NCBI RefSeq assembly: GCF_000003815.2
Contig: NC_049995.1
Span: forward strand, 3,216,788 to 3,280,787
Reading direction: 5' to 3'
Source: Branchiostoma floridae
Taxonomy: Eukaryota > Chordata > Leptocardii > Amphioxiformes > Branchiostomatidae
DNA: 64,000 nucleotides
The notes beneath the pieces are model-generated. The model worked only from the letters and a program-made list of their open reading frames with translations, was not told where the DNA came from and did not search any database. This document shows, one piece after another, positions 1-13,639 of the stretch. The position numbers were made by a program, and so were the translations under genes. The first letter of the stretch is position 1. Each line of letters begins with the position of its first letter.

Positions 1-3000
1 ATGCAAGAAACTTGATATACTTGTGACGATAGTCTTATTCTATTCAAGGCGTTGTTAGAAATGGGCTATGTATACGATTTTGTCTTTATTTAGTTTTAGT
101 CAACAAATTCAAACCCCTTGACACTAATTTCACGGTTTTAGCACAAGCCCTAGAAAGCTACCCATGCAAATAAACGTACCAGCACCTCAAAGATAGTCCG
201 TTAGAATGTTCACGGACCACTTGAAAATCCTAGGGAAACTTTAACATTCCAGTAAAATTTGAAAGCGTTCTTTGTTTGCAATTGAATTCTGTTTAAAAAT
301 TAGGACGGGGTATGGAACTATTAACAACGCCCGCGTTGTGTATTTTATCGTCGGATAAGACATACTGTATACGCTGTTGACGGTTTCTCCGTAGATACGC
401 TTATATGTATGACCCTCGAAGATCCGTCCTTAAACAATTTAGGCGCCAAATCACAAGACTAAAGCGTCAAAAAACATTCAACCCCCCTCTTATCACAAAA
501 AATGTCACCGAATATTGCGTCTATTCTGTAATTAATACACTCCAAATCTCTCGGTCGCTATATGACGGAGCGAAAAATACCAGATAGGAAGTTGACTAAT
601 TGCTTGGGTGTTAACCTGCGTGCTTGGTCTTATATGCGGTTGCTTCGGTGTCGGGAAAGATATTCATCAAAAGAAGGAACCCATACGCCCAACAGATGTG
701 CTAGTCTTTCTCCACATTGTAGCCTCTATTCCTAAGGGGTCACTCGCGGTTGTTTAAAGACAGGCGACTTTTTTTAAAGCGAGTCGCACTAAAGGTCAAA
801 AAGGGCGAGGCGAAACAAGGAACGCGAGCTTTGACCCCGCACAAAATTCGATAACCTCTTGTCACTTCGATTCTCCCAAACATTAACTGTTCGAGCGTGC
901 AAAGCGCGGTCTTTGGACAATAGAGCCACCTGGATTTTAAAAATAAACAGGGTACGACCTACGCGGGGGTTACTAACCCTCTTTTGCTAACATAACCAAT
1001 CCGTACACGATAACTTCTAAGTGACGGCACAGTGAGTAGGAATGCTACCCAAATGAAAATACACAGGAGGAGAAGACCACACGAAACAGCTGGAAATAAT
1101 CGATTTGAGAAAAAAAAACTCCTAGTTTCTTGTTCTCGGTCGCAAGTGAAGTGTAAGATTATTCTTATCATTAGGGTAGTAAAATTACGCTCGTAAAATG
1201 CACTGCAAATATCAAGACCATTTCTGCATTCAATTTATTTACCACGTTTTTAGATTATAGTGTTGCTTGCCATGTTTTAGAATTCCCCAAAGGCCCTTTT
1301 GTACAGTTACACTAATACGAAAGGTTGAAAAACGTATACATGTGGTATCCTTATCAAACATATGTATAAAGTGTAACGTCAAATGAACATTCTATCGTTA
1401 TACATTTGTGTATATAAAACGTTAATTTCCTAGATTTTACTAATTCTAGTTTTGATCCCACAAATGTTTTCTTAATCTGGCTCAGAAGACGATTAGGCCT
1501 TGTAATGCCAGCTTGTGTGATAATCCAGGAACGATTACACGGTAGATTAGCACGGTTTAATCCATTAAACCCCAATACAGACGACCAGTGGGCCGTGGTG
1601 GCTACATATGGGTGTCTTTCGATATCCTTGTTGTTTACGTACAAATGCCAAGATACTGTTTAGATACGAAGTCCTGTACGTACATGTGTTTAAGGTAGTG
1701 TATTTGAACACTGACAAATAACGTTACAATATGTAGCTACCGTGGTATAATATAATGGTTATGTAAGATATGAAAACTTACGAGCGGAATATGGATTTGA
1801 AAAGCCAGCTTTTCGTAGATACGTAGCTACTAGATTTTGTCAGTCAGTAATTAAGGATGGCTCGTATTGGGTTCTAGAGTTTCAGAAGTTGTCGAATAAC
1901 TCTTCTGTATCTCAATAATTATAACAACACGCACAAACCCTACATGAGCCAAAGGTACATTTTCATGAAAGATGTACCCACGCGAAAAGTCTGAAATTAC
2001 TTAATCAAGTATAAGTCCAAAACACACTAGAAAATGAAAGGTGATTACGCCTAATTAAAAACAAGCACTATAACCCCACTAACTGGACGATTATGTCCCA
2101 TATGCATACTTTCACTCCTAAGGGCACAATACTACAAATCGATTAAAAGGAAAAACCCTTCAAACAAAGAGATTATAGATCAAAACGTACCTCAGAACCG
2201 TTCTTTTGCTGTTCTCGTTCCATAGCTCTCGAATTTGTCGTCTGAAATTCTCTCAGAGAGTTCCCGCCTGTTTTCTTTAGCACAGATGTTTGGGTCCTTC
2301 GTTGTCCTGTCGAATCCCACGAGGAAGTTTTGAGCTAGCTCTGTACAAATCCACACTGGATTAAAGGATTTCCTTTGATTATCTATGGTACACGCAGGCC
2401 CCAGCTGAAAAGACGGTGGATTTCGAGGGAACAAAGTCCTACTATAAGTAAACAGTGCTAAAACATACGGAAAGAAGACCCGGGACCTCTATTCTGTGCA
2501 GGGAAGCCAGACTTCAACCGCAGTAATGATTGACGTTTCCCTCAGACGACATCCGACCGTCCGTTGCACGCCTGAGCTAATCGCACTCTGTCGTCAAGCG
2601 CTGACTAACGCCGAGGTCCACTTCGGAAACGATCGGCACTCGTCGGCATTGGGGTGTCCACATCATCGGTAAAGGTCGACACTCTTCGGTCATCTTCGTG
2701 CGGCCTATCGAAGAATGACGAACTAGCCTGAGAAGAACAAAATGAAGAAAAATATCTTTTATAACCGATAAAATCGATTTCCAATATTTCTAAATGACAA
2801 CAGACTCTGGTAGACAGGAGAAAATGTATTTACCTGCCTCAGTCTATTGGTAGATTTTGCGAGAGCATTTCACCACTCTATTTCAAAAGTGCATGTTCAA
2901 ACAAAATAACAATTTGGCCACCAGACAATCGCCATTCAAAACTAGTAGTCAAACAGCCTTTCGTAAAATCACTTGACCCAAACTGGGGGCTAGCTGGTCT

Positions 3001-3340
3001 CTACATTATTTTGAAAAGGACGAAAGGACATAGAATAAAGGCAGTGGGATGTTTGTGTAACGCCGATTCGGACCTGAATGCAGCAGGTTGCCATTTACGC
3101 CAAACGTAAGTGGTCAGTGCCACGCTTCCGTGGCTCGACATTCGCCGGCAAAACATTCGGGATGAATGGGAACTGACAAGGTAAACATGCGCTACAAAAG
3201 CGGGTAAAGTACGGGCGGAACGATTGGCTGCTGCTGTATGGGGGTAGTGTGTTGGTGAAGGTAGAGAGCATGCCCTACAATGTTGGGGGATGTTTCATTA
3301 CTAGCCATGGCGAGTAGACTGATGCCAAACAGGTGAATTT
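1..3340. other. No supported gene
   Basis: AT-rich unique-looking sequence. A possible first exon on the minus strand (ATG at 2223, MEREQQKNGSE, donor GTACGT at 2190) was seen but no continuing exon was found. Confidence 0.4.
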
Positions 3341-3342
3341 GC

Positions 3343-3600
3343 TTGTGTGTGTGTGCTTATACGTCTCTTAGCGTATATCTGTACTACCGCATATGCATGT
3401 GCGCATCTGTGTCAGTGTATGTGTATGTGAACTGTCAACATGTGTGTGTGTGGACGTATGTGCTTGTGTTCAGTGTATCCTTGTGTGAGTGTGCTTGTTT
3501 CACGGTGTCAGTGTATGTGTGTGTGTGTGTGTGCGTGCGTGCGTGTGTGCGTGTGTTTAGTCACAGAAACAGAGAGAGAAACAGAGAGAGAGAGAAAATA
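3343..3600. repeat. GT-rich and GA-rich microsatellite tract
   Basis: Degenerate (TG)n with TGTGTGCGTGCG variants, then (AGAG)n at the right end. The open frame across it is low-complexity translation only. Confidence 0.8.
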
Positions 3601-4235
3601 GACATGCATGAAAATGTTACTTAAGAGAACGACACACCGCAACTTCGGCCATGATCCAATGTATTCCGACTTTGACACTATCCAAATATGCCCTTGTACA
3701 AATCATTATAAATGTCACTGAATGTTTTCAATTACAAGCATTATGTTCAAAAATGATCCTCCCCTGACTATACCGTCCGATTTTTCTACCCAAATGAGGC
3801 ATGACTCAATGTTCCATTTTCGCTTTTCTTTGCACAGAAGTATATGCGTGTTTATTTTTACACCCAGGTTGTACGTTTTGGCTAATTTGAATCTATCTAT
3901 AGCCGTCAACAGATGCATAAAAGCGTGGTCCGAAATTTGGGACACGTTGAGATAATGTAGTGCTGGGAAGTTATAGATAAAGATGGAACTTGATGGTATT
4001 ATTGTTATCGCAGCAGTTGCGTTCGTCGTATAAGAGTCATCGTACGATTTCGATGTTGTAGAATTTTCAAGTAGGATATGACAGAACCATTGGCCGACAA
4101 TCATTTAAGAAAGCCTTTTCTTGTTACAGGACGGATGGATTTTGCAACAAGACATGCACGACTGTACCAAGAATGCCATCAGTTTGAAATCGCGCGATGA
4201 TCGTACAACGATTGTGGCCAGGCCAATAGACTACG

Positions 4236-4427
4236 GAAAAGGTCACATACCAGGAGGGGGGGGGGGGGGCAAAGTTGACCTTGACCTTCGTCTTCCCAAC
4301 ACCTACCCACAGATCAAATGTCATTACAATCCATTCAAAAAATATATGCTCTCGAAAAAAAAATATCCGGAAACACAGCCACACAGTCACACAAAGACAC
4401 ACACACAGGCACACACACACACAGACA

Positions 4428-4464
<37 letters not shown>

Positions 4465-4612
4465 CACGTAAATACACAGACGCACAGACATGCACAGACA
4501 GACAGACAGACAGACACATACAGACGCACACACAGGCATACACAGAGACAGACACACAAACACACACACCCAACACTCACCAAAAACAATACCTTCATTT
4601 TTCATAGAGGTA
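4236..4612 (+). mobile_element. SINE-like dispersed repeat, copy 1, with expanded (CA)n
   Basis: AAGGTCACATACCAGGAGGG, a G run, TTGACCTTGACCTTCGTCTT, a long CA/CAGA microsatellite and the end ATTTTTCATAGAGGTAG. The shared ends with two other copies mark it as a dispersed family; the central microsatellite differs in length between copies. Confidence 0.65.
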
Positions 4613-5410
4613 GCTAGAAATGTCATAAACTCTTGACTGGCGCAAATCTGCTCCCAGCGGATCCAAAGCTTCCTACCGGCACTTCCTTTTCTTACAAGAG
4701 ACGGAACTTCAACTGAAGCACTTATTTTCATCTTCCGTCTTGGCTCTTATCAACGCCGAACAGACTAGTCCATCCCCTGTCTATGAACGTTAGCATGGTC
4801 CTTTTCAAAGGTAGGGCCAGTTACAGAACGGAGAGCGGAGTTTGCGTTACACAGACTATATGGGCGTGTGCCAGGGAAAAGACCGAACCATAAGAGAAGT
4901 CGTCTCGAGTGAGGGGAAAGTCAAGGTTGATGATACTAAACTTTCTTTGTCATGATTGTCATAGTCCAATAAATATTTCGTTCAAAAAGTAACCATATCA
5001 TAAATTCATACCACAATTGTCAGACATTTCTTAAAGGGTGCGTAAAGATTCCTTATCGTAGCAAGGATGAAAAATTTAATCCTTACGCATGCTTTAATGT
5101 ATGCTTAAAGATTAGATTTTGTGATTGTCACTGTGGTAAATGTTTCCAAATTTGGCTACTTCCCTCCGTGAGGCTAAATACATATGCATAGCCGGCTAAA
5201 CCTTAACCTTAACTCCGTTACCTTTGATTGTCATCTCTTGAATAAAGGTATGTACGTCCGTTTAGCGCTTTTTGATGATCACAAAGCTGGCTAAAACCGT
5301 TTGCGCCCCTTGCGACATTAAAATATTACCTTCCAAACGCAAAGAAAACCTCATCAATACCTGCACGTAACGACCAACCCCTTAACTAAACATGCCCGTG
5401 TCATGACCAA

Positions 5411-5565
5411 AAGGTGGCAAGGTGCTCTTGTGGTTAGAGTTGTTGATTTTGAATCTAAAGGTTCTGGGTTGGAATCCGTAGCGTGTGTCAAAGTTGTGTC
5501 CTAGGGAAATACACTTTTCACCTATTTCCTCACTCCACTCAGGTGAATAATAAAAATAAGATTAC
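5411..5565 (+). mobile_element. tRNA-derived SINE-like copy, family A
   Basis: The head GGTGGCAAGGTGCTCTTGTG with A-box-like TGGTTAGAGTTG and B-box-like GGTTGGAATCC is followed by a tail with CCTCACTCCACTCAGGTG and an A-rich end. It matches the copy at 44680-44850. Confidence 0.65.
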
Positions 5566-6235
5566 CTTGCTTTGGCTAGGAACGTACTTTAAATGCAGAA
5601 GCCCCATGTACCCAGCTAAAACGAGAATCCAATAAAAGTATTTTTGTAGCTGTAAAATACAATTGCACGAATGACAAATCACAACTCTCCGAATCTCATA
5701 CTCCTATCATCATGTTTGAAATCTGGAAACAACTTTTCAATCCACAACAAGAGAGAAAGAAAGATTGCGCTATCAGTTTCAAATAAATCAGCAGAAGGAT
5801 AAAACTCACCGCGAATTCGGAGCGCTCACCTTTTTTAGTGTCAGAGAACGTATTGTGGGCGCAGGGACAATGTCATATGGGCGATTCCACTTATGATATA
5901 TTTAAGGGTGCATGGACATTTTTGTCTCCTCCCTATATCAAGCGCCGCCTAGTTAATTCAGTATTCAACATTCCCCATGCACCATTTTTGGATATTTACC
6001 CTCTATTTCATTTCATATTTAACGTCACATTCTTTATCAGACTGTTGTCATTTTCGCAATTTTTCTCCCATTAAGCAATCAGTACCGCTTCCTCCCCGCG
6101 ATCATAATGGTATAGTCCTTACACATGGTCACTAGTGTGTTATCAAGATCAAGAGAGCGACCTATTCTTCGAGAAGTCCCACCACAGGAAATAGCTGTTA
6201 TAAAACAATGTAGCACCTGCTGTTTCTTCTGCCTA

Positions 6236-6414
6236 TGACGTCATCAACGGTCATGGTTTCAAGATGGCGGCCGAACATGGCGGCATTGAAGTGCAAAAGA
6301 CCATGACGTTTTCTTTCAAACACTCTGCTTGACAAAACGTACTCCGTACGCGCACCACTTAAAATAGTCGTCTTCATAAAATTACAGGTGGATACCAAGA
6401 AATCCTTGACGTCA
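6236..6414. promoter_or_regulatory. Promoter-like cluster: two CREs and YY1-like motifs
   Basis: Full palindromic CRE TGACGTCA at 6236-6243 and 6407-6414, with AAGATGGCGGC at 6262-6272 followed by ACATGGCGGC. The ATG inside the first YY1-like site opens a 22-codon frame (MAAEHGG start, stop at 6330). No splice donor precedes the stop and no downstream exon was recognised. Confidence 0.4.
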
Positions 6415-9400
6415 ACAGGTTTTCTTTAAGAAAGCAACGGAAATACGGACCGCGCGTTGAGAAATTTTGAAGTGTCCGAGGTGTTATGTTTGAGTGGTGT
6501 ATTATCCACTAGAGTCCCTCTCGAGAAGATGCAAGTATAGAGGATAATCTACTTACTTGTAATGACTTTACATTTAAATTCCAAAAAAAAAACGTTTGCC
6601 GAGTTTATAAAACTTAATACCAAAGTAAATGTTACGCTTCCAAAGCAGGTGTGTGTGTTGGGGGGGGGGGGGGGGGGGCAACTTTGTGAAGAAAAGTACC
6701 ATCACGGTAAAAATACGGTATGATATTGCGTATACATGGTTAATTATAGTGCAATATATATATTGTGCGAAATGATATCCACCTGATGTAATGTATGTAT
6801 ACAGCTAGTCCATTGGTAGTGGTGTGTATCCAACTATATTGATACCCTTTCTTTTTACCCTTTTCATGTCCTACCGGGTGCGAAAGATTACTCCGGCGGT
6901 AGAAAGCTTCATCTGTCCCGAACAGATCCTGGTCAATCCACGGTGGACTGGATATACCTGGTTACTAACTACAGTACCCATTGTCATAAGTAGCGTTAAG
7001 GACATCTGATAAACATAGAAGGCGATGTGAGCTAAAAGTTTGTTTTATACGACCTGATTCAAAGTTGGTACTGGACCAGCCCTTCCAACTGGGGTGCGTG
7101 GATCGTAGAAGTCGGAAAAATCGGGAAACTGGCAAAAGGAGTCAGTCCACGCTAAGGTTCATGTTTCCCCTCCGGCCGGCCAACTCATCTGGTTGCAAAA
7201 CTCCCCTGGTAAATTATCCTCCCTATAATAAGGTCTCATTGATGTATTACTCCGCGAGTGGGCACCCTAAACTAGATCCGAGCCAAAAAATAAACGGCTG
7301 CATGGACGCGTGCTTTTAGCGGTGAGAAATTCCCTTTTAGCCAGCGGAACTGATCTCAAAAGCTAGATTGGTGAAAGCTTGTTTTTAACTGAAGATATTA
7401 GCAGGTAAAGTTTTGCAGCCGCGCGCTAGGTCGGAGGTACACAGCCTTGGGTTCTGAGTGGTGCGGTTGTACACTCAAAGCGAAAAAAGTGCCTTTTGTG
7501 GGGATTGACTAATCGTCGTTTGTAATTGCTATAAAAAAAGTTCCTACGTATAGTTTACGTTGACAATTTTTTCCCACGATATAGGGTAAATGTGCTCAAC
7601 ATAGAATGAAAAATCTGCTAAAATTTTACGTAGCGTCATTATGAACGCGCCCATGAAAAACACGAATTATAACATACAGGTCTATGGAAAGAAGAAACTC
7701 ATCAATGAGACCTTAAATGGCCAGCGTAGTCAGTCTGGTAGAGACTACCTCCCATGTCGGACATATCGGACCAAGTCAGGCCAAGGTCCGACGACTTTTG
7801 CCAACTGACCGTTAAGATATGTCCCTGTCAGTTACTTGCTTCCCAAGTGAGTTGGTTTCCCATGTCAGTTCGTAATCTGACGTCCGGAACAATGTTTTCT
7901 TAGGCGCTCATTTGTCTCAAATGGTTTCAAGTAAATTGAACAGTGTGAAATCGTAATGATGTTGTCTGTCTCTTTCCGCGACACCTGTTTGCAAACACTT
8001 GCTGCGTCTATCTAATCAGCACCAAGAAGCCACGTCTAGCGAAATAATAGACGTTAAACTAGGACAACAACAACAACAACAATCTGTTTCGCACAACAAC
8101 GAGCAAACCGCCACACACAAACCGTAACACATAGTGTTTTACAGTAAGTACACGTCGTGTATGACCAGGTTTGATCCACTCAGACCAGAAAATTCCCCTT
8201 TAGGTTTCTTTGATAAGTGTTCTTGATTCTTTAACGTTCTTGAGGTATGGCTCTCCTCAAGGATGCTGGGGCTAAAGAAAGAGGAGGGGGAATGAGGGAG
8301 CGAGTGAGAGGCAAAGAGAAGAATCAAGAAAGGGAAAGAGAGAGTGACAGAAGGAGAAAGAGAGAAAGGGGAGGAGGGTTAGCAGTAGAAATCGTGATAG
8401 CAAAAACGCGACAATTGTCTTTCACCCTCTACGCCATGTGTCTGAGACTCAATTCCAGATCAATAGAAAAAGAATTTCAATTCCGTTTACAACACTACGA
8501 ACACCACGGTTAAATTTGTTGTCTGGCTCTCACTTATTTCTCTTTAACCCGTTTGACGGCCGAAGTCCCTTTAAGTTGTTTTTCCTGATCGTCTAAATGG
8601 TTTTACAAATAAACGCAGTCTCTCAGGTTTTAACCTTGTCCGATTGAGCTGTCAATCATCAGCTCGTTCCCAGAGTACGCAGTGATCCCTGTCCAATTGT
8701 CCCCTGTAATATTTGCGAATCCACCAGATGTCCTTCATGCAACCAGTCTGAGGTTAAGAAATGAGGCGTTACTCGGAGTCCAAACTATGTGTTACTGTTA
8801 GTAAGACGCTTATGCGGCTGTAATCTTCAAGTTTGTGTGGATTTGAGTCGTTTTTAAACGTACGGTCTACGATGACCACTAAGGCTCTTGGAAAAATGGT
8901 TATAGCAGACAGGTGGTATTCTCTAAGCAGAGGTTGGTGGGGAAAATCGTGACCTTTGGTAGGGAGGCTGGTCGAAAAAAATACGGCATATAACGAAAAG
9001 GGCACCTCTGACTCTGCTTGGAGAGTAGACATATGGTACAATAGACAGGATTACTTATCCTCAGGTCAATGGAAAAATAATCTAAGTGACCACCAGAAAC
9101 GGCCACGATGACAAGGCGGCCCCGTTATGTAGAGGTGGTCATCAGGACAGGTTTAATGGACGTTTGATATAACGTTATACAAGTGGACTTAACCGGTAAT
9201 GATTAAAAGCCGAAAATATCACAGTTTTGATAACGGTTTTAGATATGTTACAAAAATTGAAAGAAAGGTAGATTATAACTGAATCATTACACACTTGTTT
9301 CAGGCCACTTGACCTAGTCTTTCAAACAGAATCAAATCAATTGGTGAAAGTCAACTATTTGAATGACAGCATCCAAATGTATTTGCTGCAAAGACCATAC

Positions 9401-9440
9401 ACAATCCACTGTTGGGTCTACCAAATTACTATCAAAGTAT
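6415..9440. other. No supported gene
   Basis: It contains a G run at 6660-6678, a short (CAA)n near 8070, and a GA-rich tract at about 8275-8385. Open frames here are short or low-complexity. Confidence 0.4.
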
Positions 9441-9447
9441 GACACAT

Positions 9448-9665
9448 TTTAGCTGTAAATTGCCGTTGCCAGTCTATTAACAAAAACAAAAGAGGGGCAA
9501 GTACGTTATTGTAAGATACTTGAATTCACAATGAGAAAATAAAGTCGACAAATGCCACGTTCTAGCTGTAAATCGTCGTTGTCAGTGTATAAACAAACAC
9601 ACAAAAAAGGGGCATTGACTTAAAAGTAAGACATTTGAATCCACGAAGAGCAAATAAAGCCTACA
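9448..9665. repeat. Diverged tandem duplication, about 110-bp unit
   Basis: Two copies share TTxTAGCTGTAAATxGxCGTT, AAAxAGGGGCA, GTAAGAxACTTGAATxCAC and AAATAAAG blocks. Confidence 0.65.
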
Positions 9666-12495
9666 GGGATGAGACTGCAAATCCCCGTGGATGCGTCCCG
9701 AGCCCCTGGATCGGCCGGACGTGACTTGGCGGCCGTAAGTCTCGCGTGAAGCGGAACGTGATCTCACGCTATCACCCATGGGAAGGGTCAAAGGTCATGG
9801 CAACCAAATAAAAACTATGTTGACACTTTTGATACGGAGATACAACACAGATGTTTAAAGATGCTCCGAATCCCATTTCAACTGTATCCGATGCAGTCAG
9901 CTTTACGTCACTATCCGAAAGGACAACCCCACACATCGATATCATTCCCCGACCGGGGTTCGAGCCTCAAGCTTCAATGGATTCGCGGAATTTTGTAATA
10001 TATTATATATATGGGAAAGTTTAACAAAATAACAGACTGCGCCTGCTCACGTCGAAACTTCAGCACTTCACGTCAGCACGTCTTCTTGAAGATAAGCGAC
10101 AGCCCCACCTCTCCTCTGGACTAGCCTGGATGCCAGAGGGCAAGCTCCTCGGCTCTAGTGCTACCCTAGAAATTAGACCTTTAACCAGGGCCGGCGGAGA
10201 ATCTGGCGGCAGGCTAGCTCGGACGGCAAACTCTCCCTGTTCCCGGGCTATCCCTTGTCTTTCGCCAATGATTTGTAGCATAGTTCCGACCCGACCCGTT
10301 TTTTGACCCGAGAACTCGTTGCTAACACGGTATCGTTCAACAAAACGTTGTTTATTTTTCAAAGCGTGTCTTTGTCTTTCACCACAGACCTGGTGTACAG
10401 CACTACGCTGCACTTGAACCCTACTGAAGAGCTATTCATTGAACAATTCTAGGGTCTGATATTTTGTTAGATCCGGAAAGCTTTGTCAAAATTAAGTGTT
10501 TTAGCATTGGTGACAAGGTGGCGGGAGGGAGGGGGGAGGAATTGCGTATAGAAATTTAAAAAAAGTTGTCACAAATAATTTTATGTAACAAAAAAAAACT
10601 TCTGTCACAACAAAAATTCTGACACAAACAAAATGTCACAATCGGCATAGTAAGGACGTGGATTATTCCCGTTTTAACATCAGATTTGATATCTTTAAAA
10701 TCTGCATTGAACGTAGTATATATTTAGCCACAACTGTCATTTTGAAGTGACATAATCATTTTTCATTCAAGGGTTGGGCAAAAAAACAGCAGCAAGACAA
10801 AGTTTACTCCCACAAGGTAAATAAGATTCTGACGTATAAACAAGAAATGTAAACATCATCACAGGCCTCCCGACCTCATTAACACACATGCTAACAGGCT
10901 ATAAAATAGGGTAAAAACTGCTTTGGCAGCAAAAAAGGTGTCTATTTCTAGTTTGAAGGGTTAGAATGTATAGTTTTGCATACAGGACTTTGCGCCAAAA
11001 CGTGTGAAACAATTGTGATTGTGACACTTGTTGGAAGACTTTATGACCAAAACATTACTGTAAAGCAACACAAACATAACCATACCTGGATGTCTAATCT
11101 TCACAAATGTACTGTAAAGCATATTCTTGATTTCAAAAGGTTTCACAAACACTTACGGTGGTTAACGTTGTTTGGAACATTTTAAATCTACTTGTATATT
11201 CCAACAGTACAGATAATGGTAGTTACAAAGACAGTTATATGCTTAGCATAATATATATGTACATGTACTTACCAAGACATGTAATGATTCGTATGCCTAA
11301 CAAAAACGTACTCAACTTACGATTTCTTGCACTTGCTTTCTTTTGTATACCTGTCTTAGGACTTTCAAAACACTTTCAAAGACTATCTGTTCACAAGAAG
11401 ATCTAAATGTCTTTTAAGACAGTCTTGAAGTTTTGGTTTAAGACAACGTAAGGGAATACCTTTGGTCCGTTGTTCCCACGGCTGGTGTATTGTTAGAGAG
11501 AGCTGTTTACAAACGGCTGTCCTCGCGGCGGGGTTGTCCTGTGATGAGTGGGCGGTGTGACAGGCCGCGTCATGTCAACACACAGGTGGTTTAATCATAT
11601 GCGTTTGGGCGCGGTCAGCTCTATGCGTTGTTTTGCGCTCCTAGCTCGCAACGACCACGCGTTTAATCCAATTTTGGAAGCATATTTTCAATATTCCAAC
11701 TCTTATGGTCCATGCGCTGTTTTTCTCTCGTAGGTAGCAAGGGTCGTGGTTATGATTCTATTTTTGAAGACGAATCTTATACAGTATGGCCAAGTCTGTG
11801 GGATTTGTCTTCTTCACGTCTACTTATAATGACGGAAAAGTGTGATTTTCTAACGTATATAGAGTCTAGATGAGCAACGAAAGGTATTTTCTTATCAGTC
11901 AGACGATACTTGTGTTGCGTCAAGGTCTCCTTGGGATACTGGGAACGAGAGGAAAGAATTTTCGTCTCCTAGCAACGCTTGGATGGATTCTCTTGTCCAG
12001 GCAGTTACGTTGATAACTCGAAAAATGAGTATTCAGTGGCCAAGATAAGGTGAAAAATTGGTCATAATTGTCTATTCCATTATAAAAAGGTGGGCTTCGT
12101 CTTCGGGACATGATAAGAAATAGACTGCAATGACGTAATGTATGACGATCGCCCAGTCTTCCTGTCAGTCAAAGAAGATCTCAGGCCTGTTTATGACTGT
12201 GTATATGGTCACCTGTACAACAAATATGTGATGACTCTGGCTGCTCGGTTGGAGAACTGCCCAAGGCTATGGAGGATAGGGAAGGATGGAGGAAGAGAGT
12301 CATGGCCATCCGTGCAACCAGCACGCCTGAATGATGATGATGACAAAGTCTATCAGACGTCACATGGAAAGGAAACTCCAAGATGATACCTACCGGGTTG
12401 ATAAAGGGGCAGAGTACGTTTTGAAAGCTTCCCAAGCTACGAACTGTAGTTGTGTGTTGTAGTGCATGTTGTTTAAAATTTTGTCAAAACACCCA
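9666..12495. other. No supported gene
   Basis: It includes a 117-codon open frame on the minus strand (10060-10413) without a recognisable domain. Otherwise AT-rich sequence. Confidence 0.35.
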
Positions 12496-12499
12496 GCAC

Positions 12500-12960
12500 A
12501 TGATTGATACAAATATCGTTTGTACACGTCAATCAGTTGCAAAATGAAGGCTACAAACTTCAACAATTACAGACGCTCTGACGTGTGATTCATCACAACC
12601 GTCACATTGGAACGTCAATCATTTTCAAAATAACGGCTACAAACTGATTTATACTATTGTCTTTCCCACCCGTCAATCATTAAGCAGACTAACTGTAGAC
12701 TGTGATTCATCACAATCGTCACATTGACACGTCAATATTTTTTTTTTCAAAATAACGGCTAAAACCTTGTATGTGTCCCGTGTATGTGTCCGCACCTTAA
12801 TCATTTAGCAGAGCTAGACTAACTATTGACTATGATTTATTACAATCGTCTTGTCAACATGTCAATCATTTTCAATAACAAATGATTTGTTACAGCACGC
12901 CCTGTCTAGGTGCCAACCCTTGAATATGATTCATTGCGATATCGTTTGTCTACAACTTAT
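12500..12960. repeat. Degenerate tandem repeat, about 110-125-bp period, 4-5 copies
   Basis: GATTCATCACAATCGTCACA, CACGTCAATCATTTTCAAAA and TAACGGCTACAAAC blocks recur in the same order. Confidence 0.7.
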
Positions 12961-13154
12961 ATATGTAACTATGAAAAAACATTTCATGTGTAGTCATGAT
13001 AGTGACATTGCGTGTTAAGTTTTAAGTGAAGCTGCAACTTTGTTGGTTACAAAGAAAAGTTTCCAATAGGTAAAATATATCTAAGGCCCTGATAGATACA
13101 ATCCATGGAAATATACCAGAATGTTATTTGCTTTCGCTTTCACTCTGTAATAAT

Positions 13155-13312
13155 AGGAAAATAGTTAGCTAGCTAGCTAGATATGGACAAATATAGACGG
13201 ATAGAAAGATAGATAGAGATAAATAGTTTTATAGATAATTTTGAAAGATTGATTAGTATAGACAAATAGATAGATAAATACATATAGATACATAGATAGA
13301 TACATAGATGGA
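13155..13312. repeat. GATA/AGCT microsatellite
   Basis: TAGCTAGCTAGCTAGATATG followed by degenerate (GATA)n. Confidence 0.8.
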
Positions 13313-13376
13313 TCACAGAAACGAAAGTCCGGGAAAGCAGAATTGACACCTAAGTCTCTCATACAAGGGACCACCG

Positions 13377-13631
13377 TTAATCTCCAAGCAGATCCTACGG
13401 TAACATAGGATAGTATCAAAAGCTGACACAGGAGTGAGGCGACCTAGGAGTGTGTGTGCTCCGGTGCCTGTCAGACTTAATCTCCAAGCAGATTCCTTCC
13501 TCAGCTTATGTTACTGTTTTATGCCACGGAGGAATCTGCTTGGAGATTACGTCTGACTCTCTTTGGCAGGCAATACTCCTTGGCCAGCTTTGATACTGTC
13601 CTATGGCACCGCAGAATCTGCTTGGATATTA
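13377..13631. mobile_element. CTCCAAGCAGATC foldback MITE with a nested copy
   Basis: Outer arms TTAATCTCCAAGCAGATCCT and AGAATCTGCTTGGATATTA. The inner loop (GTCAGAC at 13470 and GTCTGAC at 13551) is split by a second, shorter palindromic copy of the same family. Confidence 0.8.
13477..13549. mobile_element. Nested short foldback copy of the same family
   Basis: TTAATCTCCAAGCAGATTCC and GGAATCTGCTTGGAGATTA enclose about 35 bp, inserted inside the larger element. Confidence 0.75.
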
Positions 13632-13639
13632 GACCACTG

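Noticed and set aside
959-1171. Open frame with a hydrophobic stretch on the minus strand
   Set aside because: No homologous family recognised and no supporting splice partners; a hydrophobic segment in AT-rich DNA is expected by chance.
2191-2223. Possible first exon on the minus strand, MEREQQKNGSE followed by donor GTACGT
   Set aside because: A good donor but no continuing exon; the best acceptor downstream (near 1094) leads to an early stop in the required frame.
4124-4731. Cys/Val-rich and His/Thr-rich open frames
   Set aside because: Translations of a CA/CAGA microsatellite.
10060-10413. 117-codon frame on the minus strand
   Set aside because: No domain, no splice context and composition like random GC-richer DNA.
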